Below, in pieces: positions 7,476 through 15,679 of a stretch of 15,877 nucleotides of DNA (positions are counted from its first letter, which is position 1; each line of letters begins with the position of its first letter). The notes under the pieces are model-generated. The model was not told where the DNA came from. It saw only the letters and a list, made by a program, of their open reading frames with translations, and made no database searches. A program made the position numbers and the translations under genes. The stretch is from Planctomycetota bacterium (lineage in GTDB: Bacteria; Planctomycetota; Brocadiia; SM23-32), in the NCBI GenBank assembly GCA_018400625.1, contig JAGYMJ010000009.1:1-15877 (forward strand), read 5' to 3'.

Positions 7476-7692
7476 TTTTGTTGTCTCCTTAAATGCATTA
7501 AGAGAAAAAAATACCGTATCAGTGACTGCAAATATGGCCTGCTCGCATTGGCCGTTTCGAGAAACACAGGAGCCTTTAAAACCGTAGAGACGACCGGCGG
7601 GCACCCTGAACAGGTCATCTGTGCGGTGCAGGATAGCAAACAGCCATTCCCAAGAGAGATTAGTCACTGAGGACTTGCGTTTGTCCAGATCG
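7476..7692 (-). promoter_or_regulatory. Long structured 5' leader of the catabolic operon
   Basis: Between the minus-strand -10 box and the aminotransferase ATG lies a leader of roughly 215 nt. Plus-strand coordinates of the hairpins: 7601-7629 (outer stem GCACC/GGTGC, inner stem ACAG/CTGT, 5-nt loop); 7538-7570 (CCTG/CAGG enclosing GTTT-CGAG-AAAC at 7554-7565); 7671-7686 (GGAC/GTCC). A run of seven U falls at 7511-7505 with no strong stem directly before it. I cannot assign it to a known riboswitch class. It may be an attenuator, an mRNA stabiliser or an unremarkable leader. Confidence 0.4.
7664..7679 (+). repeat. Short sequence shared with the window start
   Basis: TCACTGAGGACTTGCG matches positions 35-50 at 15 of 16 bases on the same strand. 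It may be a fragment of the repeat element seen at 1-50, or a chance match. Part of it forms the GGAC/GTCC hairpin in the operon leader. Confidence 0.3.
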
Positions 7693-7698
7693 ATAAAC

Positions 7699-7727
7699 AT
7701 TATATCATATTGACATCCGGGCTGGAA
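7699..7727 (-). promoter_or_regulatory. Extended -10 promoter of the catabolic operon
   Basis: The minus strand carries TGATATAAT, a perfect -10 (7704-7699) with a TGN extension. The -35 position at a 17-bp spacing (7727-7722) reads TTCCAG, a poor match. A weak -35 with an extended -10 is typical of promoters that need an activator, and the candidate AraC site lies just upstream. Confidence 0.5.
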
Positions 7728-7738
7728 TAGAGTATTCT
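7710..7738 (+). promoter_or_regulatory. Sigma-70-type promoter of the AraC-family gene
   Basis: A perfect -35 TTGACA (7710-7715) and -10 TATTCT (7733-7738) are spaced by 17 bp. Start of transcription is expected near 7745, about 40 nt before the start codon at 7784. It overlaps head to head with the operon promoter on the other strand. Confidence 0.7.
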
Positions 7739-7766
7739 GCAAAAAACATATACATTTCTGCAAAAA
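7735..7766. promoter_or_regulatory. Direct repeat with 21-bp period, candidate AraC-type operator
   Basis: TTCTGCAAAAA occurs at 7735-7745 and again at 7756-7766, a centre-to-centre distance of exactly 21 bp, or two helical turns. AraC-family regulators bind such direct half-sites. The pair overlaps the -10 and start site of the regulator's own promoter and begins 8 bp upstream of the operon's -35 position. One bound dimer could thus repress its own gene and activate the operon. Confidence 0.55.
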
Positions 7767-7783
7767 TGATCGGAGGCTTTTTT

Positions 7784-8662
7784 ATGGGTATAGGCGGTGA
7801 TTTTCGGGGTCGTGTCAAGCTGGCGGACGCCGAATTGCTCAAGGGATATACTGGTAAGACGTATTTTACGAAAAACGGCTGGCAATGGTGTTCTAACCGC
7901 GCCTGGGCTCTGGATTATATCAACAACGGCCGGCAGCGCAAGAGACTTCCCGGGCACGGTGTTTTTATCCGTCCCAACGGGTTAGCGGCGATATATGAGC
8001 CGCGGACGCGCTATGCTGAATATCAGCGCAGCGGCGGGTATGTGGATGAGTCTTTCATTACCTTCCGCCTTGGCGGGAGGCTTGAAAAGACTTTTCGCCG
8101 TATGACCGGTCCGGAGGGATGGGTGCATGTGAGAGATTCCGAATCATCCCTTGAACGCGCGCTCCGCCGCACGGGTGAACTGCTGTTTTACCGCAGACCG
8201 GGGCACAGGACCGAGGTTACGGGGCTGTTCTGGGAGATTCTGGGGCTGATAGAAAGCAGTATCGCCCTGATGCCGCGTCTGCGAAAAATACGGCGCGAAG
8301 GAACTTTGCAGGCCGGGGGAGATATGGCATCGGTGGTTGAAAGATACATACGTAAGCACATCGGCCAACCGATAACGGTGGAAGATCTCGCCGGTGAAGT
8401 CGGGATGAGCCTTTCGAGTTTTGCCCACAAATACCCGGAATCTTGCGGTGAAACCCCCTATCAGACTGTTGTTCGGCTGAAGATAGAGACCGCTAAGCGG
8501 CTGCTGCTATGGGAAGATATGTCGGTGAAACAGGCAGCGGCGCAGTTGGGTTTTTCCTCTCCTTATCATCTTTCCAAAGTTTTTAAGCTGCATGAGGATT
8601 CATCACCGACCGAATGGGCCCGCAGCCTGCGGGAAAGAGGAGATCCGTCCGGAACTATCTGA
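7784..8662 (+). CDS. AraC/XylS-family transcriptional regulator
   Basis: The 292-residue DNA-binding protein has an N-terminal ligand-sensing region (about 1-110, probably a cupin-like fold) and a C-terminal AraC DNA-binding domain (about 182-285). The two helix-turn-helix units are near 198-217 (TVEDLAGEVGMSLSSFAHKY) and 247-268 (SVKQAAAQLGFSSPYHLSKV and following). LGFSSPYHLSKVFK matches the conserved second-HTH motif, although HEDSSPTEW replaces the usual GxSPxxYR. The start at 7784 is chosen because GGAGG (7772-7776) lies 7 nt upstream; an ATG at 7766 precedes that site. Being divergent from the aminotransferase operon, it most likely senses a sugar intermediate and activates that operon. 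It may also control the leftward genes beyond 8957, but that is a guess. Confidence 0.92.
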   Translation: MGIGGDFRGRVKLADAELLKGYTGKTYFTKNGWQWCSNRAWALDYINNGRQRKRLPGHGVFIRPNGLAAIYEPRTRYAEYQRSGGYVDESFITFRLGGRLEKTFRRMTGPEGWVHVRDSESSLERALRRTGELLFYRRPGHRTEVTGLFWEILGLIESSIALMPRLRKIRREGTLQAGGDMASVVERYIRKHIGQPITVEDLAGEVGMSLSSFAHKYPESCGETPYQTVVRLKIETAKRLLLWEDMSVKQAAAQLGFSSPYHLSKVFKLHEDSSPTEWARSLRERGDPSGTI

Positions 8663-8956
8663 AAAGATCAACATATTCCAGCATATTAAAAAGAAGTCGG
8701 CGGGCGGCCGGGGTCTCCCTGAGCCTGAGAACCTGCGCCTGGCAGAAAATCGCCGTTCCACTTCCGCACTTTGCTTCTAAAACGGACGCAGACAAATTTA
8801 ACTTTATTCCCTCCCTGAGCACAAACGCAGCGGGCGAGGCCGGGGGGCGGGCAGATCCATGAGTAGTGCAGAAATACCGCTCCACCGGGACAAGCCCGGC
8901 GGTAACGTGTTTCCCTGAATATTCACCAATAAACTATAGACTTGATTCAGAAATAT
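8663..8956. other. Convergent non-coding gap
   Basis: This 294-nt space lies between the 3' ends of the AraC gene and the 1443-residue gene. No frame shows a recognisable domain. It contains the hairpin at 8876-8903 and an imperfect duplication of a TGAATATTCAC-like sequence near 8927-8938 and 8949-8960. A decayed coding remnant cannot be excluded. Confidence 0.5.
8876..8903. terminator. GC-rich hairpin, candidate terminator or REP-like element
   Basis: The outer stem ACCGC (8876-8880) pairs with GCGGT (8899-8903). The inner stem CGGG (8886-8889) pairs with CCCG (8895-8898) around the loop ACAAG, with a 5-nt bulge. On the minus strand it lies about 53 nt after the stop of the 1443-residue gene and is followed by UAUUU, a weak U tract. 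The 3' half plus one base recurs at 1-13. Confidence 0.4.
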
Positions 8957-11900
8957 TCACTTTTCCGGATTGAACCATTTTCTGCGCCGCAACGAGAAAT
9001 AGGGGGGAATTTGCGGATCGATGCGGAAGCTTGCGCCGGTCGCCTTCCATAACTTTCCGCGCTGCTCTGACGGCACATTGATACTGACCCGCTCCAGACC
9101 CGTATCCCGTGAATAGGAGCGGTCCCAGGCCCGTTCGCCGTCGGGATTCCATACGGAAACCCGGCTGGAGCGTACAGACTCACTGAAATCGATCCAAAAC
9201 TCCCCGACATCCTCCGGCACGTAAAACCAGTAGCCCTGCGAACCGGCCGGGACGCTCGTTCCCCGTTCGGTGTGCTCAAATTTCACCACCTCCGGTGTTT
9301 CCGGATACGCCACCGGTATGACCACCTTACCTATATCGCGGTGATGACGTCTCATAAGGTCTTCTCTATCCGCCGGGACACGGGTGAACCGGTTGACACG
9401 GTAGATGCCTTCCGGGCCGGATAGACGCACCTTCTCCGGCGCGTCACCCTCCTGGGAGAAATGCGTGCCCTCGGGCCCTTCTATTTCATATTTGTAGGGC
9501 CGGTAGGCAAAAGAATCTTCTCCTTCCCGCCCTCCACGACGTATGAGGTCGAATATCAATTCAAACGCCCCGGCTTCCTCACGGCGGATAAACACATCCG
9601 GATAACTAAAATGATACTCTCCCGGCAGATCGGCACCGGAGACTCTTTGGCGGGAGTCCGGCGCCTCGCCGATAAATTCACCGCTGATTACGGCCGGGTC
9701 GTGGATCGGATCAAGGTCCAGATCAACCGCCGACAAGACAGCCATAGCCATCGGGAGAGAAAGTGCGTTTCCGGCCGGCGCACCGCCATGACCGCCGGTT
9801 GGCAGTCCAAGCTTGTAATCGATATCCCCCTCATAGCCGCGGATCCTCACGCTTTCCAATCCCGCGGCAAGCCTGTGAAGATAGAAGGGATCACCGGTCA
9901 GGCTCCAGGCATGCGCGCTTGCCCGAACATGCGCTCCACCGTCTCCCCGATAAGCGGCTGACATGTTTGCTATGTAAGGACTTGCCCATGCCACCACGTT
10001 GTTGCGGGCCTGATGCCGGAAGTCCTCACGGCCGGTGAACGCATAAAATCTCGGATAGCTCACGCGCCAGATATTGCCCGCCCATCCGGTACTGAACGTT
10101 AGCTGCTCGACCTCTTCGCGGTCGCCCCAGGCTTCCAGGCACAGATCGGCCAGTACGTGCGCCGATTCGAGAAACCAGGGGTTGAAAGTCGCCCGATACA
10201 TGTCCATATACGAGGTCTTTATGGACTGTTTCTCGCGCGAGCCTCTCGCCCCCACCGAGATCGCCTCGTGGTCGTACCGGGTCAGTTCGCCGAAAAGCAG
10301 CGCCACATCGCGGGCACGCCCGTAACCGGTCATGTAATAGGTGTCCCACATATAACCGGTATCCACCGTATAAGTGCGAAGATGAGGCCCCAGGCGTCCG
10401 GTCCACGGCAGCAGCGAACGGTCCCAGCGGCCCTGGCGGCGGAAGTGAAGCGGGCCGACCGCACGGTCAATATCCTCGCTGGCATAATGGCAGAAATTGG
10501 CGTCAACAAGACGTCGGGTGGCGTTCTCGGCAAGCTTTAAGAATTGCGGATCACCACTGCGAATAAAAGGTATCCACCGGAGCGGATAGGCGTGATGGTT
10601 GCCCCGGAAGGTTCGATAGGGCGAGACCGTCCGGTTATCCAAATTGATGTTCCAGGTCGGATAGTCGCCGTGCAGCCACATACCGTACACCCCCAGCCGC
10701 TCCACCCAGCGCCTCGGCGCCTCCATCGTCAGTTCGTAGATACGCTCCACCTCGGGAAAATTCTCCACATCACGGGGATGAACCGGCACATCCCCCTCAT
10801 CGAACACACCGCTGCCCGTCATCCACACCGGATCGACAACGGCGCGCAGCGTCTCGTCGTTCAGACCGCGCATCACCTTTGCGGCCGCGTCCGGCTCGAC
10901 CGAATCCGCGGTAAGATACAGGAACATCTCCTCGGTGCGTGCGATGCCCTGCGCATTCGCCGTCTCCGGGCGCCCCTGGGCAAAATGGAGTTCGCGAAGG
11001 TGGCCGCCACGGGTAGCCCGCTCCCATATTTCCCCTTCAACATCAACATATTCTTCCGGCAGGCGAAAATCCAGCAGTTCGCCCTCGTGCACAAACCGGT
11101 TACGGAACGCATCGCCGCGCGCTACCGGACGCTCGAATGTCGCACGGGGATTGTTTCTGGGCCAGTTGAAAAACGTTAAGCCGGACTCGGTGACCTCAAG
11201 TTCACTCGGGAAGCTCTGCCAGAAATCCTTCACGCCGAACGTCACTCGCGCCCCACCGCTCCGGCCACTCATCACGCCCGGCGCGCGGCCGTCACGACGG
11301 CCACGTTCCACACCGCCCAGCAGATCATACTGCTTGTAGTCGAACTGCACCAGATTTTGGCTTTCATGCCACACGCCGTCATTGAAAGAACTCAACAGTC
11401 CGTCAGGCTCAAAGCCCCCTGATGCGGTGAATCGCCAGCCCATGTCGGCGATCCGGTCGCGGTTCCCGTCGCCGGTGAATATCCAGGTGTGGAACAGGCG
11501 AACAACCGGGCTGTCGCGGTGGAACACGAATCGCGTCACGTAATTGCAGAACTCCTCGCCGCTGCCGGCATGCCTGTACCAGCCGGATCGTCGCACCACG
11601 GCCTTCTCACTCCCTATCTCCTCCACCGCGTACCCGGCATCCTCCGGCATGGTATAGACCCTCCCGTCCTCATGCTTCACAAAAGCGCCGCTGAGCGCCC
11701 CGGCATCCAGCACATCTGCAAACGTACCGTCGCCACGCGCGTCGAGCTCTATCGACTGTTCGGTCACGCGGATGCGTCCGGCATCCAGCGGAGGAAAACC
11801 GGCGTCGCGGTCGGAGACCTCTATCGCTTCCCGGCTGCTGCGTTCGATATCCGGTCCGTATTCCAGGTAAAACCTGCGCGGCCCGCCGTCGAGATCGGCT

Positions 11901-13288
11901 GTAAAGTCACACAGCAGCCATTTGATCGTACCGAAACGCGACCAGCGAGCCGTTATTTTCGTCTGCAGCGCAACCACTTTGCCGTGCTCATCGACCAGCC
12001 GCACGTTCGATTCATCCTCCAGAGCACCGCGCGGGAACGGCACGCCCGTGGTCATCGGCGCCCCGCTGATCACCGCCCCCGGCGCGTTGATGACCTCCAA
12101 CGGGACCCGGCCCGAAGTCTTCACACCCGAGGCACTTTCGACACGGAATTTCGCAGACGAACGGCCGACCTCTACGTCTACGTCTTCATCGCCAGCGCGC
12201 CATATCACTTCCAGTTCCGCATCGCTGCCTTCGATCCGGGGCGGGAAACCGACCGAGAAGAACAGGCCGTTGCGCGACAGTTCATCGATCACGTGGCGAG
12301 CGAGCGTCTCACCGTCGGCGCTTTTGAGCAGCACCTGGATGCGGCCGGTCGGATCGGCTTCCGGGTCGGCCGGCGAGGTCCACACGATCGCATCCAGATG
12401 ACGGTCTTCATAGGGATAGCGATCTTTTGAAAGTCGTATTTTTACAGGATCATTGAAATGACGATTGAGCGTATCGCGCGTTTCGCCGCGCTGCTTGTCC
12501 AGGTAGATCTGTCTATCCGGCATCGTCTCGAGTCCAACCAGCGCGCCGTCGGCCAGGTCAGCGTTCGGCAGTGAAAGATCGATATCCCACCCCGAGGAAA
12601 TGATCGCCTGCTTTCTTTCGGGGAAGATCAGCCTGTCCGAAAAATTCTCCGGCAGTGTGTTGAGCCCGGCCCGCTCCGCCCTTTGCCTCCTTTTCGCCGC
12701 AAACATGGATTCATCCCCAAGCGCCAGCATAGCGCTTGAACGGCCCCTGATCAAGCGCACGGCCAGTATATTCTTCCCTTCATTCAGTTCGACCTCCGCT
12801 TGGTGGTTGAGGATACTGATAGGAGTCTTCACGTTGCCGCGCTCCAGGGTATCGAAGAAGGGCTGTCCGTTGATCCGGCATTCCATCCACCAGTCGGCGC
12901 CCAGGCCGAAGGTTACGCTCTGCTGTTTGGGCGAGTAAAGTTCGGCGAAAACGTAGGCTGCGCCCCGGCGTGATTCCGGACTCGCATGGTCGGCCCGCTC
13001 TTCGCCCGTAAATTTCTCCAGGTCAACGGCCTCTCCGGGCTCCCAATCCAGACGGTTGGGGGTGAGGCTGAGCGGAGGCAATCGGTCATTGCCCTCAATT
13101 TCTAAGGAGTCGGGAACCGCGCTCAGAATTTCGCTGTCGGGTGCGGGATGGTCGCGGTGCAGCGGCCCAAAAACCACCAGTTCGTCCGACCAGATGACCT
13201 CTTCCGCTTGCGAGGCGGCGGAATTTAAGACACCTAAAAAAACGATCAACAACACAACCGCCACGGCAAAGAAACTTTTTTTCTCCAT
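8957..13288 (-). CDS. Secreted multidomain exo-rhamnogalacturonan-lyase-like protein (PL26/YetA-like core)
   Basis: This 1443-residue protein has a clear Sec signal peptide (KK at 3-4, hydrophobic 6-21, likely cleavage after SQA at 28). Residues 29 to about 230 look like a jelly-roll sugar-binding module (AYVFAELYSP, WWMECRINGQ, GKNILAVRLIRG). Around 400-490 is the RIFT-barrel signature of the PcRGLX/YetA family (GVPFPRGAL, VRLVDEHGKVVALQTK, GTIKWLLCDF). A central beta region follows, then an alpha/alpha-toroid-like part at about 800-1200 (HGDYPTWNINLDNR, VDTGYMWDTYYMTGYGRARD, GDGGAHVRASAHAWSLTGDP). The last 200 residues form extra beta modules ending in KWFNPEK. Characterised PL26 enzymes of about 900 residues cleave unsaturated rhamnose-galacturonate disaccharides from the pectin backbone; activity here is inferred from fold only. 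AGGAG lies 8 nt before the ATG. It is last in the leftward run after the pseudopilin, 81 nt downstream. Confidence 0.8.
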   Translation of the reverse strand: MEKKSFFAVAVVLLIVFLGVLNSAASQAEEVIWSDELVVFGPLHRDHPAPDSEILSAVPDSLEIEGNDRLPPLSLTPNRLDWEPGEAVDLEKFTGEERADHASPESRRGAAYVFAELYSPKQQSVTFGLGADWWMECRINGQPFFDTLERGNVKTPISILNHQAEVELNEGKNILAVRLIRGRSSAMLALGDESMFAAKRRQRAERAGLNTLPENFSDRLIFPERKQAIISSGWDIDLSLPNADLADGALVGLETMPDRQIYLDKQRGETRDTLNRHFNDPVKIRLSKDRYPYEDRHLDAIVWTSPADPEADPTGRIQVLLKSADGETLARHVIDELSRNGLFFSVGFPPRIEGSDAELEVIWRAGDEDVDVEVGRSSAKFRVESASGVKTSGRVPLEVINAPGAVISGAPMTTGVPFPRGALEDESNVRLVDEHGKVVALQTKITARWSRFGTIKWLLCDFTADLDGGPRRFYLEYGPDIERSSREAIEVSDRDAGFPPLDAGRIRVTEQSIELDARGDGTFADVLDAGALSGAFVKHEDGRVYTMPEDAGYAVEEIGSEKAVVRRSGWYRHAGSGEEFCNYVTRFVFHRDSPVVRLFHTWIFTGDGNRDRIADMGWRFTASGGFEPDGLLSSFNDGVWHESQNLVQFDYKQYDLLGGVERGRRDGRAPGVMSGRSGGARVTFGVKDFWQSFPSELEVTESGLTFFNWPRNNPRATFERPVARGDAFRNRFVHEGELLDFRLPEEYVDVEGEIWERATRGGHLRELHFAQGRPETANAQGIARTEEMFLYLTADSVEPDAAAKVMRGLNDETLRAVVDPVWMTGSGVFDEGDVPVHPRDVENFPEVERIYELTMEAPRRWVERLGVYGMWLHGDYPTWNINLDNRTVSPYRTFRGNHHAYPLRWIPFIRSGDPQFLKLAENATRRLVDANFCHYASEDIDRAVGPLHFRRQGRWDRSLLPWTGRLGPHLRTYTVDTGYMWDTYYMTGYGRARDVALLFGELTRYDHEAISVGARGSREKQSIKTSYMDMYRATFNPWFLESAHVLADLCLEAWGDREEVEQLTFSTGWAGNIWRVSYPRFYAFTGREDFRHQARNNVVAWASPYIANMSAAYRGDGGAHVRASAHAWSLTGDPFYLHRLAAGLESVRIRGYEGDIDYKLGLPTGGHGGAPAGNALSLPMAMAVLSAVDLDLDPIHDPAVISGEFIGEAPDSRQRVSGADLPGEYHFSYPDVFIRREEAGAFELIFDLIRRGGREGEDSFAYRPYKYEIEGPEGTHFSQEGDAPEKVRLSGPEGIYRVNRFTRVPADREDLMRRHHRDIGKVVIPVAYPETPEVVKFEHTERGTSVPAGSQGYWFYVPEDVGEFWIDFSESVRSSRVSVWNPDGERAWDRSYSRDTGLERVSINVPSEQRGKLWKATGASFRIDPQIPPYFSLRRRKWFNPEK

Positions 13289-13369
13289 GTTAAAATCTCC
13301 TGTAAAAATTCAATGAAAAATGCCCTGCTTGATCAGTAAATATTCAGATAAAATTGTATTTGGAGTTTC

Positions 13370-14290
13370 TCATGGCAAGAGGGAGCTGTCATCCGGCCAT
13401 CTTATACGACGTTCAAGATAAAACACTCTCCATTGTACAAACCATGGAGGGTAATAGCCCGGCACAATAAGCGACCCGTAAGTCCAACCGCCTGAATACC
13501 CGCCTTCAAAAAGACTTGGAGCTTCGGGATTCCAGCCTAGTGTGTTTTCCACACGGTCATCCGGGTTGTGCGTCACGGCACTGCCCCTCCCGTCAAGATA
13601 GGCGCTCACTTTATGACCCTCATAGTGAAATATGTTTTCTTGAGGTCTCTCGCGCCCGTCTTTCTCACCAGGTCTAACTTGTGCCCCCCCATAAAAATGT
13701 GATAAAGAATTCCAAGAACTATTTAAAGAGAAGTTATCAACCAGCATAAGCTGCATACTGGCGGCTGGAGCGTTCCCCTCACTTATCTTTCGGGGGGCTC
13801 CGTATCGCCAGCTATCCGGATCGAAATCATTCAGGTAATCATCTTCATGGGTAGAAAGTCCGCGCGGGATACCAAATCCGGGGTATTCATCATGCCCCCC
13901 GGCCTCGACCTCTTCGGGATCCCCGGGGTTAAATGGGTTGCTTGCACTCGGGACCGGATTCCAACCCGGCCGACGGCCCGCGCCCCAAAATATGCCGTAT
14001 GTTTCAGTATAATCGCCTTCAAAAAGCGTCCTGGGCCAAAATTCAGAACCGCGCGAGACAAAAGGCAGGCTGTCGTGATAATCATTGGCATACATGTGAA
14101 GGGCAAGAGCGACATTACGAACATCGGAAAGCGCCGAAGTCCGCTGAGCCGCCGTCCTGGCCCGGCCGAGCGCCGGCATCAGCATGGCCGCAAGAATGCT
14201 TATGATCGCAATCACAACCAGCAGTTCGATTAAAGTGAACTTTCCCGCTCTCTTTACTCCTTCAATACGAACTTCTATCTTTTCATTCAT
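13370..14290 (-). CDS. Type II secretion/type IV pilin-like pseudopilin
   Basis: The 306-residue protein carries the prepilin N-terminal methylation segment: F18 T L I E22 [14 protein letters not shown], a transmembrane helix, then PALGRAR. E22 is the conserved Glu+5. The residue just before F18 is K17, with G16 at -2, whereas classical prepilin peptidase sites have Gly at -1. Non-Gly -1 residues are common in Lentisphaerota-type pseudopilins. The globular part has [18 protein letters not shown], resembling the H-x9-DG motif of the PVC subgroup. It probably sits in the inner membrane or envelope and may be a minor pseudopilin or surface scaffold. The start at 14290 is set by GGAGG 8 nt upstream; the frame is open further upstream without pilin features. 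No secretion machinery genes are in the window. Confidence 0.88.
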   Translation of the reverse strand: MNEKIEVRIEGVKRAGKFTLIELLVVIAIISILAAMLMPALGRARTAAQRTSALSDVRNVALALHMYANDYHDSLPFVSRGSEFWPRTLFEGDYTETYGIFWGAGRRPGWNPVPSASNPFNPGDPEEVEAGGHDEYPGFGIPRGLSTHEDDYLNDFDPDSWRYGAPRKISEGNAPAASMQLMLVDNFSLNSSWNSLSHFYGGAQVRPGEKDGRERPQENIFHYEGHKVSAYLDGRGSAVTHNPDDRVENTLGWNPEAPSLFEGGYSGGWTYGSLIVPGYYPPWFVQWRVFYLERRIRWPDDSSLLP

Positions 14291-14441
14291 GACTTCGACC
14301 TCCATAAAAAAAGTTATGATTAAATATAAATATCCAAAGAACAATATTTTAAACGATATCCATATTATACGATAGAAATCCATTTCAAGCATAATGTCGA
14401 TCAGCGCTAAGAGAAATTCTCGAAATACTGCAACGCTGTAA
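14291..14441 (-). promoter_or_regulatory. AT-rich gap with a possible pseudopilin promoter
   Basis: A perfect minus-strand -10 TATAAT lies at 14369-14364, about 75 nt before the pseudopilin start, without a convincing -35. Just after the sialidase-like stop, CAGCG and CGCTG arms enclose a small GAGAA/TTCTC hairpin (within about 14405-14437). That could end transcription weakly, but no U tract follows. Confidence 0.35.
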
Positions 14442-15650
14442 TTACCGGGCCCGTGTCTTAACGGGGTCCCATATGACGACTCCCAAGGAATATTCACCCC
14501 CGCCCCCCTCGTAATAAGCTGTCACAACAAGTCCGTCAACGCGCTGAACACTGCTCGGATAGCCTACATCGGTATGACCCGGCTTCGTGTCCAGTACGCG
14601 GAATGCATCGCTCCATGTCCGGCCCTCGTCGTCGCTGAACATAATCTCTACCCCTTTGTCTTGCCCGCCGCGTTTCCCGTATGTCAAAATAATGGTTCCG
14701 TCATCGAGCCGCATCAGATGTGCGGGATGGCCCCGGGCGACGCGCCGGTCTCCCGACCAGGTTGCCCCGTCGTCTTCAGAACGCACGATGAAGGTGGAAC
14801 CGGAACCGTATCGCGCGGCGGCAATCCACTCGCCATCGCCCAGGTGGAGAAGTGCAGTTTCGTTAAACGCATTACGATGCCTGGGGTTCTTAGCACTGAC
14901 GGGAACCAGAGAATCCTCTTCCCAGGTACGTCCGTCACCATCACCACGCACCACCCAATTCTGCCCGTCGGCAGCGCGGCGGGCAAGTTCGCTGTCTTCC
15001 TTGGGGGGTTGTTCATCTTCGCGCACTTTACCGCGATATGCGGCCACCCTGAGTTTGCCGTCCTCACCGGGCATGATATCCCCAAATGGGATGAGGTGTC
15101 GTCCATCCGGCCCCTGGGGAAAACTCTCCTTATCGATATCCCAGGTTCGACCACCGTCCTTTGATATGCAGACCCATGTGGGCAGCACCTCACCGATGTT
15201 AGCCCACGCATCAGAATCGCCTGGTGCGGACCAGCCGGAGGTGATGAGGATCAAATCATCTTCGGCGGTCAATCCGGCCGCCACATTCATGCGGTTTTGC
15301 TGGGGCGTGCCGCGCGGCGCGGCTACGCTCCTTTTCGCCCACGTTTCGCCCTCATCTTCGCTGGCCCAGCACTCGACGTCGCCGGGCATTCTGCCGTGAC
15401 TGGGCTGGTTGTATATAAGCGCCACGATATCGCCGTTCGGCAACCGGGTCAGGTTCGGCCAGGCACAGACATCTTCTGCAGCGACAAAAGGCTCCGGACG
15501 TTCACCGTCTTGATTGACAACGTACATTTTTTCTGATTCTCCCCCAGAAATGGTTAAAGGAATAAGGACGGACAACATTGCCGATAATGCTATAATTTTC
15601 TTCCACTTTACAATTGGGCTCTTACGCATCGAATGAATAAAATTGTTCAC
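14442..15650 (-). CDS. Secreted sialidase-like (BNR, Asp-box) propeller protein
   Basis: The 402-residue protein has an export signal (basic [10 protein letters not shown], hydrophobic [17 protein letters not shown]) and a sialidase-type six-bladed propeller. Five Asp boxes are visible: [33 protein letters not shown] and [26 protein letters not shown] and [17 protein letters not shown] are typical blade strands. Exo-sialidases of family GH33 also have an RIP motif and an Arg triad with Tyr/Glu; RIP is not visible here, so sialidase activity is uncertain and another glycan target is possible. The chosen start is GTG at 15650, with AAGGAGG 8 nt upstream and a shorter signal peptide n-region. 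An ATG at 15683, overlapping the upstream stop as ATGA and preceded by GAGG, is the alternative and would add 11 residues. It is probably cotranscribed with the upstream partial gene. Confidence 0.82.
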   Translation of the reverse strand: MNNFIHSMRKSPIVKWKKIIALSAMLSVLIPLTISGGESEKMYVVNQDGERPEPFVAAEDVCAWPNLTRLPNGDIVALIYNQPSHGRMPGDVECWASEDEGETWAKRSVAAPRGTPQQNRMNVAAGLTAEDDLILITSGWSAPGDSDAWANIGEVLPTWVCISKDGGRTWDIDKESFPQGPDGRHLIPFGDIMPGEDGKLRVAAYRGKVREDEQPPKEDSELARRAADGQNWVVRGDGDGRTWEEDSLVPVSAKNPRHRNAFNETALLHLGDGEWIAAARYGSGSTFIVRSEDDGATWSGDRRVARGHPAHLMRLDDGTIILTYGKRGGQDKGVEIMFSDDEGRTWSDAFRVLDTKPGHTDVGYPSSVQRVDGLVVTAYYEGGGGEYSLGVVIWDPVKTRAR

Positions 15651-15679
15651 TTTAAACGCCTCCTTTTTAAGTTCAAGTA

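Noticed and set aside
7476..7763. N-terminal extension of the aminotransferase by 96 codons
   Set aside because: AAGGAG sits just before the ATG at 7475, the family begins there, and the extension runs through both promoters and the repeat pair. The open frame is taken as chance.
8655..8885. 76-codon minus-strand frame in the convergent gap
   Set aside because: No ribosome binding site, no recognised motif, and it overlaps the AraC 3' end; at most a decayed remnant.
11489..12430. 313-codon open frame on the plus strand inside the giant secreted gene
   Set aside because: It is antisense to a well-supported coding region, is rich in Arg/His/Pro as expected of a shadow frame, and shows no domain or good ribosome binding site.
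14291..14497. 69-codon N-terminal extension of the pseudopilin
   Set aside because: It would place the prepilin segment about 85 residues in and overlap the end of the sialidase-like gene. GGAGG before the ATG at 14290 gives the usual short leader peptide.
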